DNA of 9,440 bases from Deltaproteobacteria bacterium. Its GTDB lineage: Bacteria > Desulfobacterota > Deferrisomatia > Deferrisomatales > Deferrisomataceae. The stretch covers positions 1 to 9,440 of the forward strand of contig JAADGT010000305.1 in the NCBI GenBank assembly GCA_013152215.1, read 5' to 3'. The position numbers were made by a program, and so were the translations under genes. Positions 1 to 5,834 of this stretch are shown here, in pieces. The stretch's first letter is position 1. Each line of letters opens with the position of its first letter. The notes beneath the pieces are model-generated. The model saw nothing but the letters and a program-made list of their open reading frames with translations. It was not told where the DNA came from and did not search any database.

Positions 1-1282
1 CGTACAGGGCTTCGCCGTCCCAGGTCAGGGAGAAGATCGTGTTGGCGGTACCCAAGCCCTGGGAGACGTCCTCCCAACGGCCCTCCCCCGGTATCCAGCG
101 GAACACCCCCCGCCCCCCCGTGCCGGCGTAGAGGGAGGATCCGGCCCGGAGGAGAACGTTCACCGACGCCCCGGGAAGCCCCCGATCCCGCGCGACCCAG
201 GTCCTCCCACCGTCCTCGGAGCGGAACACGCCGTTGGTGTCGCCGCACCAGAGGCTCCCGTCCGGCTCCCGCCACAGCGAAAGCACGCTGGTGGCATCCA
301 GCCCCTCGTTCTGCGCCCGTTGAGGAGATCCGTTCGGGCCCAGGCGCCAGACCCCGTCGTGGGCCAACCCGGCGAACCACCCCTCCCCGCCGGGCACGAG
401 TGCCCGGACCTCGCCGGTCTTCCAGATGCCCAGAACCCGGGGCCGAGGCTTGCCCGACGCCACGAGCCCTTCCCCTGCAAAGAAGGCAAGCCACCGTCCC
501 CCCCGGGCAACGGCCACTGCCTCCACCATGCCGAAAAGTCCCTTGCGAACCCGCTTCCAGGTGGCCCCGGCGTCCCGGCTCTCCCACAGGCCGAGCCCGC
601 GGGTGGCCAGGAGCAGATGCTCCGGATTTCCGGGCTCGGCAGCGATCGTCCGGACCCGAAGCCCCGGCGGCATCCCGCCCACCGCCTGCCACCCCTCTGT
701 GGTCCAGGAGAACAGACCGGCGCCGTCGGTGCCCATGAGCAGGGGGCGGGCCCCTTCGGGCGGTAGGATCGACGTAACATGGAACGCAGGAGGCCGCTGG
801 TCTTCCAGTCCCTCGTCCAACCGCGTCCAGGTGCTCCCTCCGTCCCGGCTCTCGAAGAGCCCTTGGCCTGCAGAGCCCAGGTACACCCTCCGGCTCTCAG
901 CAGGGTCTCGCGCGAGACAGAGCACCTCCCGCACCCGGGTGGCCATGGGGGTCTGGAGCCCCTCCTGCACCCGCTCCCAGGTGGCGCCGTCGTCAACGCT
1001 GCGCCACAGGCCGTTTCGGTGCTCGGCCGCCAGCACCGCTCCGCCCACCCGGGTGAGGGCCGTGACGTGCCGGGTGGTCCAGAACGCGACGCGCTGCCAC
1101 CGCCCCCCTTCGAAACGGAAAAGCCCCCGCTCCGTGCCAACCCAGGCAGGGGTCTGGGCGGACTCGTCCAGCAGCAGGACGGTCACGGATCCTCCGAAGG
1201 GGCCGAGCGCGTGCGCGGCCGGCGCGGCCGCGCACACCAGCCCGACCGCCAGAGCGATCAAGGCGATTCGCCGGCCCCACAT
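1..1282 (-). CDS. Second secreted BNR/Asp-box beta-propeller protein (C-terminus outside window)
   Basis: The frame is open from the ATG at 1282 to the left edge (427 codons, no stop). It begins with a signal peptide: MWGRR, hydrophobic residues about 6-20, likely cleavage after AHA (residue 25). The mature part starts LGPFGGSV and contains repeated blades with 'GTxxGLFxS' strands and Asp-boxes SVDDGATW (about 95), SRDGGSTW (145), SRDAGATW (235) and SEDGGRTW (355). It resembles the N-terminal part of the preceding propeller gene, whose stop lies 11 bases upstream. No clear ribosome site is present in that short gap, so translational coupling is likely. The family (BNR/YCF48-like propeller) is confident, the function is not known, and any C-terminal anchor lies outside the window. 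The long plus-strand frames across this region are shadows caused by high GC. Confidence 0.85.
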   Translation of the reverse strand, partial: MWGRRIALIALAVGLVCAAAPAAHALGPFGGSVTVLLLDESAQTPAWVGTERGLFRFEGGRWQRVAFWTTRHVTALTRVGGAVLAAEHRNGLWRSVDDGATWERVQEGLQTPMATRVREVLCLARDPAESRRVYLGSAGQGLFESRDGGSTWTRLDEGLEDQRPPAFHVTSILPPEGARPLLMGTDGAGLFSWTTEGWQAVGGMPPGLRVRTIAAEPGNPEHLLLATRGLGLWESRDAGATWKRVRKGLFGMVEAVAVARGGRWLAFFAGEGLVASGKPRPRVLGIWKTGEVRALVPGGEGWFAGLAHDGVWRLGPNGSPQRAQNEGLDATSVLSLWREPDGSLWCGDTNGVFRSEDGGRTWVARDRGLPGASVNVLLRAGSSLYAGTGGRGVFRWIPGEGRWEDVSQGLGTANTIFSLTWDGEALY

Positions 1283-1293
1283 CCCGGGCCGCT

Positions 1294-3705
1294 TCACCAC
1301 CCCCCTCCCAATGCGCGCAGGAAGCACCCTCCACCGCCACCGCCGCCCCCACCGGACGGCGAAGTCCCTGTTTCGCCAGCGGCGGGCGGCGGCTCCGTAC
1401 CACCGCCGGCCGGCTGTCCCCCGTCGGTGGGAGGGGAGGGCTCTGGAACCTCAACAACGACCTGATAGGTGGCGGACTCACGCCCCGACGGCCCACGCAA
1501 TCGCACGTACACCGGCCGCACCCCCTCACCCGAGACCGAGTAGGCCAACTCCTCAGCGACGGCCTCCTCGCTCCAGTTCACCAGGTCGGAACTCAGCAAC
1601 ACCGCCTCCACTGCCCCCGCGGTCTCCAACCCGAGAACCACCTCTCCAGAGGATTCGACCGAAACCACCGAAAGCTGCCCTGCGGGTCCTTCCGCGGGAG
1701 AGAACAGATCCACAAACCAGAGGCCCCGATGGCGGAGCGCCGCCACGAGCCGTACCCCCCCCGGCTCGAACCGAAGACGTCGGATCGAGGGCATCGACCC
1801 GTCATCGGCTCGGCACCCTTCGACCGGGGCACTGACCCAACTCGTCCCCCCGTCCGTGCTCACGAACACGCCCTTGCCTTGAACGAACGCCGCCAGCCCC
1901 TCCTCGTCTGAGTCCGACACCGCCACGGCACTCACCGGGAGCCCCGCGGGCACGTCGGCCACCCGAAGCCAGGACTCCCCGCCGTCGTCAGAGGACCACA
2001 GCCCCTCTGCCGTGCCTGCCAGCACCCGGTCGGTCCCGCGCTGGGAAGCAGCCAGGCACAGAACGGGGGGGATCTCCTCCTTCAGCAGGACCCAGCTTCC
2101 TCCCCCGTCATCGGATCCATAGATCCAGCCGGATCGACCATCCCCGCCACCTGCCATCAGCCGAATCCCCCCTTGCGTTGGGAAGGCTGCAACAGCCCAG
2201 GGGTACTGGCTCGTCTCCGGGAGGCCCTTCACCCGGCTCCACTCTCCCCCGCCGGAGGTTCCGAGAAAAAGACTCGGGCTCGCCCCCGCCAGAAGCCGAT
2301 CGGGCTCTGCCGGATGAAACAGGAATGACCCCACCGACCGACGGTCGGCGGGCGCCGCGAACCCGGCCGACCGGTCCTCCCACGTCCCGGTCCCCGGAGC
2401 CCTCCGATACAAACCCAACGCGTCGATGAGAACCCAGGCCTCCTCACCGCGGAAGGCCACCCTCCTGCCCGAGCCGGCAGGAAGGCCTTCGCCCGTCCAT
2501 CGCTCCCACTGCCCCGTCACAGCGTCCCATCGGGCCACGGCACCGTTGCCGGAACCCCGCTCTGCGGCTCCCCCCGCGAGCAGGGCGCCGCTCCCGGTGG
2601 GATCAAATGCGAAGTCCGCCACGTCAAAGGCCCCCAGCCCCTCGCTCGCAGGGACGAACTCGGTCGAACCGCTGGGGCGCCAAAACACGCCGGCCTCGTT
2701 CGTGCCGATCCACTCGTCCCCCGATTCCACCAGAAGCGAGATCACCTCCAGACCCGGCTCCGGCAGCTCCAACGGTGAGGGAACCGCGGCCGGGTCGGAG
2801 ACGTCCAGCTCATACAGAGTGGGGGTCACATCGCTGACGAAATAGAGGATCCGGCCCGGCACGTCTGGATCAGCCGCCACAGCCTCCGCGAAACCCAGCT
2901 CTTCACCGAGGGCAAAGTCCGTCACCTCCCGGGTGGTCACTGCTCCCTCGGGATCGATGACCCTCAGGCCGTCTCCCCCGAAGGTCGCGATCAGCTCGGC
3001 GGCGGCAAGGGCCATGTCGGCCACGCCAACCCCTGCCGGGTGGCGGTACAGCAGCGTCGCCCCCGGCCCGGGAACCGAGACGCGAACGACCTCCCCGGCT
3101 TGGGTTCCCAGCGCAAAACCGCCATCCCCCAAGGGAACGAGCCTGGTCACCGGGGACCGGGCGCCCCGATCGCTCCAAGAGGCACCCCCGTCTTCCGAGG
3201 AAAACACCCGGTCCTGGGAGGTGGACCACGGCCCGGCCACGAGGATCCGATAGCAGTCGTCCTCATCTATCGCCACGGCGGCGAACGTGTCCACGCGCCG
3301 CCCCTCCACCACGAACGACTCGGACTCCACCGGCGCCCAGGTGTCTCCCCCATCCGCAGACACAAAGAGCCCGGACGAACTGGCGGCCCAAACCGTTGCA
3401 GGGGCCCCACGGCACACGGCCAAGTCGTTCACTTCAATGCCGGAGAGGCCGGCTGGAACCCACGTCCCCCGATTCGGGCCACGCCGGTAGACCCCACCGC
3501 CCGTGGCGGCCCACAGGACTCCGTCGGACCCGCCTACCAACCGGCGCACCGAACCGCCCCACGGTCCACCGACCCCTGGGGGGTACGGCTCCCATCGGTC
3601 GGTTGCGGCCCTGCTGTCCCCAACAACCGAGCCCACGGCGGTTGCCCCGGCGACGAGGAGCCCTATCCAACTCCGCAGGAAGGGGGAACGAGAAACCCCG
3701 GGCAA
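1294..3705 (-). CDS. Secreted BNR/Asp-box beta-propeller protein with Ig-like domain and Gly9-Cys tail
   Basis: Translation starts at a TTG (3705) with GAAGGA at good spacing. The first 33 residues are a signal peptide (hydrophobic at about 13-28, likely cleavage after DSRA). Residues about 35-670 hold repeated propeller blades with Asp-boxes of the form SxDGGxxW at about 116, 169, 531, 572 and 616 and a variant (TSGGGEW) near 483, as in sialidase/BNR, YCF48 and sortilin-type propellers. Residues about 678-753 look like an Ig- or Fn3-like beta domain. A Pro/Gly linker then leads to nine glycines, Cys794 and the end, CFLRALGGGW. No sialidase catalytic set was seen, so an enzyme role is not supported; a structural, adhesive or partner-binding role outside the cell is more likely. 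The mature start (GPWGGSV) resembles that of the next gene (GPFGGSV), suggesting a duplication. Confidence 0.88.
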   Translation of the reverse strand: MPGVSRSPFLRSWIGLLVAGATAVGSVVGDSRAATDRWEPYPPGVGGPWGGSVRRLVGGSDGVLWAATGGGVYRRGPNRGTWVPAGLSGIEVNDLAVCRGAPATVWAASSSGLFVSADGGDTWAPVESESFVVEGRRVDTFAAVAIDEDDCYRILVAGPWSTSQDRVFSSEDGGASWSDRGARSPVTRLVPLGDGGFALGTQAGEVVRVSVPGPGATLLYRHPAGVGVADMALAAAELIATFGGDGLRVIDPEGAVTTREVTDFALGEELGFAEAVAADPDVPGRILYFVSDVTPTLYELDVSDPAAVPSPLELPEPGLEVISLLVESGDEWIGTNEAGVFWRPSGSTEFVPASEGLGAFDVADFAFDPTGSGALLAGGAAERGSGNGAVARWDAVTGQWERWTGEGLPAGSGRRVAFRGEEAWVLIDALGLYRRAPGTGTWEDRSAGFAAPADRRSVGSFLFHPAEPDRLLAGASPSLFLGTSGGGEWSRVKGLPETSQYPWAVAAFPTQGGIRLMAGGGDGRSGWIYGSDDGGGSWVLLKEEIPPVLCLAASQRGTDRVLAGTAEGLWSSDDGGESWLRVADVPAGLPVSAVAVSDSDEEGLAAFVQGKGVFVSTDGGTSWVSAPVEGCRADDGSMPSIRRLRFEPGGVRLVAALRHRGLWFVDLFSPAEGPAGQLSVVSVESSGEVVLGLETAGAVEAVLLSSDLVNWSEEAVAEELAYSVSGEGVRPVYVRLRGPSGRESATYQVVVEVPEPSPPTDGGQPAGGGTEPPPAAGETGTSPSGGGGGGGGGCFLRALGGGW

Positions 3706-3712
3706 CGGCGGG

Positions 3713-3718
3713 TCCTTC
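3713..3718 (-). promoter_or_regulatory. Ribosome binding site supporting a TTG start
   Basis: GAAGGA lies 7 bases before the TTG at 3705 and just after the stop of the small cytochrome (3724-3726). It supports TTG as the start of the following propeller gene, together with the signal peptide that begins there. Confidence 0.6.
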
Positions 3719-3723
3719 GCCCG

Positions 3724-4470
3724 TCAGTGACAGGCTTCACACAGGGTGTTGTCGTAGTCACGAAGCCGAAGGAGGGCGTCGCCCGACTCCCGGGCCACGA
3801 GATCGGTGTCCAGTTCCTCCTCGGACCCCACACCGGCCAGGTACCCGTAGTGGGGGTTGTGGCAGGTGGTGCAGGTGACCACGTGGGGTTCCTCGACCGT
3901 CTGCCCGTCCACAGTCTCGACGGCCGTCTCCAAGGGGAGGCGGACCACGAGCTCCCGTCCCCCTTCGGGGAGGGGCCGAAACTCCAGCACATCGGCCCGC
4001 CCCTCCTGGGGGGGGGCGTATCGGGCGTACACCTCCTGGCCCTCGGCAGGCCTCACGATGCGGTCGGGGATCCCATCGTCGTCGGTGTCCTTCTTGTAGG
4101 TGGGGTGGTGCGCCCCTGGCCGCCGCTGGTCGCCATGGCAGGTCCCGCAGAGCTCGTCCACCGGCCGGCCGGCCCCGCCGGCCACCAGAAACGCCTCACC
4201 GCCGGTCTCCGGGCGGTGGCATCCGGTGGGGCGGCCGTCCTCGCCCAGCACGCCGGCACACGAAACACTCGGGTGGCCTTGAACCGGCTTCGCACCGAAC
4301 AGCCGGGCCCAGACCCCCGGGGGCTCCGGCACCACCTTGGGAGCCCCGGCCGGCCCCTGGCCGGCCGTGTGGCACGCCTTGCAGTCCGCCCCGCTCCCGG
4401 GGTGCTCGGCCGCCCCGGCCACCCCGGCCGCCAGCACCGCGCCCACCACGAAAATCCAAAACCGTCGCAT
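3724..4470 (-). CDS. Small secreted multihaem cytochrome c (paired-CxxCH type)
   Basis: The ATG at 4470 has a good ribosome site and begins a typical signal peptide (MRRFWIFVVGAVLAAGVAGA, likely cleavage near residue 20). The 248-residue product has CxxCH motifs starting at residues 30, 108, 200 and 244, and a long-spaced CX12CH at 71-85 that may bind a fifth haem. CTTCHNPH at 200 and the terminal CEACH form a paired-CxxCH module. The chain ends on the last haem histidine, as in the large cytochrome upstream, and the last 16 residues are near-identical in pattern (LLRLRDYDNTLCEACH against MLRLRDTDNTLCNACH). An Asp-rich loop, DTDDDGIPD (about 128-136), resembles thrombospondin-3-type calcium sites. 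It follows the large cytochrome by 71 bases and precedes a propeller gene by 18. Its likely role is electron transfer in the periplasm or outside the cell, perhaps handing electrons to or from the large cytochrome. Confidence 0.9.
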   Translation of the reverse strand: MRRFWIFVVGAVLAAGVAGAAEHPGSGADCKACHTAGQGPAGAPKVVPEPPGVWARLFGAKPVQGHPSVSCAGVLGEDGRPTGCHRPETGGEAFLVAGGAGRPVDELCGTCHGDQRRPGAHHPTYKKDTDDDGIPDRIVRPAEGQEVYARYAPPQEGRADVLEFRPLPEGGRELVVRLPLETAVETVDGQTVEEPHVVTCTTCHNPHYGYLAGVGSEEELDTDLVARESGDALLRLRDYDNTLCEACH

Positions 4471-4475
4471 CCGCA

Positions 4476-4481
4476 CTCCCC
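4476..4481 (-). promoter_or_regulatory. Ribosome binding site of the small multihaem cytochrome
   Basis: GGGGAG ends 5 bases before the ATG at 4470. It decides the start in favour of this ATG over the GTG at 4551, which would add 27 residues encoded by repeats and overlap the preceding gene. Confidence 0.6.
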
Positions 4482-4489
4482 GTAACTTT

Positions 4490-4502
4490 GGGCCTTCGGC
4501 CC
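4490..4502. other. Short perfect hairpin GGGCC-TTC-GGCCC
   Basis: A 5-base-pair GC stem with a three-base loop lies 20 bases upstream of the ATG of the small cytochrome gene, between that gene's ribosome site and the heptamer repeats. It has no following T-run on the minus strand, so it is not a convincing terminator. It could be an mRNA processing or stability element. Confidence 0.4.
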
Positions 4503-4536
4503 GCCACCCGTCACTCGTCACTGACCACCCGTCACC
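4502..4536. repeat. Degenerate 7-base tandem repeats (CGTCACY type)
   Basis: On the plus strand five consecutive heptamers read CGCCACC, CGTCACT, CGTCACT, GACCACC and CGTCACC. They fill most of the 71-base gap between the two cytochrome genes. From general knowledge, similar GTGACGRG-like heptamer runs occur between genes in several high-GC bacteria; their function is unknown. Confidence 0.6.
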
Positions 4537-4541
4537 GCTCC

Positions 4542-5834
4542 TCAATGACACGCGTTACAGAGGGTGTTGTCCGTGTCCCGGAGCCGCAGCATGTTGTTGT
4601 CGGGGATCTCGGTGTACGTTCCCCCGCCCCCCGACCCCACGTCCACGGCCAGGTCGGTTCCGTGGGGTTGGTGGCAGGTGGTGCAGGCCAGTTCCACGGC
4701 CTGGCCCGGGAAGATGTCGTCCAGCCTCGGCAGATCCACCTGGGTCGGATTCCCGATAGCGGTATACGTGGTGTCGGACCAGTACATCACGAACTCGTCC
4801 ACGTCCCCCTCGCCGCCCGCGGGCACGTCGTAGTTCACCCCGGTGGGCTCGTTGTAGGCCCGGGTGAACGACACTCCCGAAGGGTGGTGAAGGGGGTTTC
4901 CGTTGGGAGCCGTGTCGTTGTATGCGGTGTGGCAACGGGTGCACAGGCCACTCACATCGTCGGCGGCCTGGAGCGTCTGGGTCCGAAGGCGGTGCAACGT
5001 GGCCGCGTCGGCCGGGAAGTGGGGCAGCGTATTGTCGTGACAGGCAGTGCAGTCGATGGGCGTGGTCACGCCGGGGGCCGAGTCGATGAACGGGTCTTCG
5101 GTCTGGATCGCAGCATCGCCGTGACCGCCCCGCGAGTACCCCGACCGGGTGCCGTAGTAGTTGGCCGCTGCGTCTGGAGCCGGCTTCGAGGTGTACACGG
5201 CCGTGTCGTTCCGGTCGTAGAGGCGGATCTCGGCCTGGCTGTCTAGCCCGTCGTGGCACCCTGCGCAGGCCTGGCTACGGCCGAGACCGTCGGAATCCCC
5301 CGCGCCGTCTCCGGCGGAAGCCAGGTTCCAGTGGAGCCCCTCGGAGCTGGAGGGATTGCCGTGGCAGTCCACCCCCGTGCAGGTGCTGTCCGTGGGATCC
5401 ACCGCGTCGCCAGGGGGCGTGGTGGGTAGGGGGTTTCCGCCGTACGCGCCCGTGGCCGGATCAGATGCCATCCCATCCCAGGAACTCAGGGTTCGCGGCT
5501 TCAGGTCCACGAAGGCCCGGCTCAAGATGCTCCACGTCCCGCCCAGCTCACCCGACTGGGCGTGGTTGCTCCCCGCACCGGCGTCGTCTCCGTGGCAGGG
5601 ACCGCACAGCTCCTTGGCGTTGTCCGACGCGGGGAACTTGCCCAGGAGGAACTTCACGTGCTCGATGTGAGCCCCGCCCCCGCCGGTGTAGTTCTCCGCC
5701 ACCAGGTTCGGATCGCCCCCTTCCAGAGCCCTGGCGGCCGGGGCCGGGGGGAAACCGTGCACGCGGCCTGAGGAAATCCGATCAGCCCCTGGTTCGTCGT
5801 GCCTTGTCCCTTCTTCCCCCCGTGAACATGGCAT
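4542..5834 (-). CDS. C-terminal part of the same large multihaem cytochrome c, in the -1 frame
   Basis: Cytochrome-like sequence begins at about residue 26 of this frame (HGFPPAPAA, near 5759) and runs to the stop. The ATG at 5834 is probably not a real start: no signal peptide and no Shine-Dalgarno sequence precede it, and its first 25 residues are the shadow of the upstream frame. CxxCH motifs start at residues 77, 190, 262, 298, 384 and 426, with a CX4CH (CTGVDCH) at 152-158. The CX4CH followed by CxxCH is the pattern of the Geobacter CxxxxCH...CxxCH domain, and ENYTGGGGAH followed by CGPCHGD is also typical of such cytochromes. The chain ends exactly on the final haem histidine (NTLCNACH, then TGA). 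Joined to the preceding frame by one extra base (or ten), it gives a protein of about 1,295-1,298 residues with at least 20 canonical haem sites. Without the N-terminal signal peptide this half would not be exported or haem-loaded. Confidence 0.85.
   Translation of the reverse strand: MPCSRGEEGTRHDEPGADRISSGRVHGFPPAPAARALEGGDPNLVAENYTGGGGAHIEHVKFLLGKFPASDNAKELCGPCHGDDAGAGSNHAQSGELGGTWSILSRAFVDLKPRTLSSWDGMASDPATGAYGGNPLPTTPPGDAVDPTDSTCTGVDCHGNPSSSEGLHWNLASAGDGAGDSDGLGRSQACAGCHDGLDSQAEIRLYDRNDTAVYTSKPAPDAAANYYGTRSGYSRGGHGDAAIQTEDPFIDSAPGVTTPIDCTACHDNTLPHFPADAATLHRLRTQTLQAADDVSGLCTRCHTAYNDTAPNGNPLHHPSGVSFTRAYNEPTGVNYDVPAGGEGDVDEFVMYWSDTTYTAIGNPTQVDLPRLDDIFPGQAVELACTTCHQPHGTDLAVDVGSGGGGTYTEIPDNNMLRLRDTDNTLCNACH

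Noticed and set aside
993..1529. Minus-strand frame spanning the junction of the two propeller genes
   Set aside because: It overlaps both genes in another frame and is Arg/Gly-rich without motifs.
426..1835. Plus-strand frame of 469 codons and other nearby plus-strand frames
   Set aside because: They are shadows of the two propeller genes. The minus frame at 1-1282 has a signal peptide and regular Asp-boxes, while these have only Arg/Pro/Ser-rich sequence.
1294..3705. Sialidase (neuraminidase) enzyme
   Set aside because: Asp-boxes are present, but no FRIP-like motif, catalytic arginine triad context or Tyr/Glu pair could be recognised, and Asp-boxes are common in non-enzymatic propellers.
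3040..4485. Plus-strand frame of 481 codons opposite the small cytochrome and propeller
   Set aside because: It crosses two real minus-strand genes, has Pro/Arg/Gly-rich low-complexity content and no motif.
4490..4502. Rho-independent terminator between the cytochrome genes
   Set aside because: The stem is only five base pairs and no T-run follows on the coding strand.
4471..4551. Upstream GTG start (4551) for the small cytochrome
   Set aside because: It would add 27 residues coded by the heptamer repeats ahead of a normal signal peptide, and the ATG at 4470 has a good ribosome site.
5746..5834. Programmed -1 ribosomal frameshifting in the large cytochrome
   Set aside because: No classical X XXY YYZ slippery site in the correct phase was seen. 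Slippage at the C6 run would come after the HGFPP residues that already fit the -1 frame, so mutation or sequence error explains the data better.
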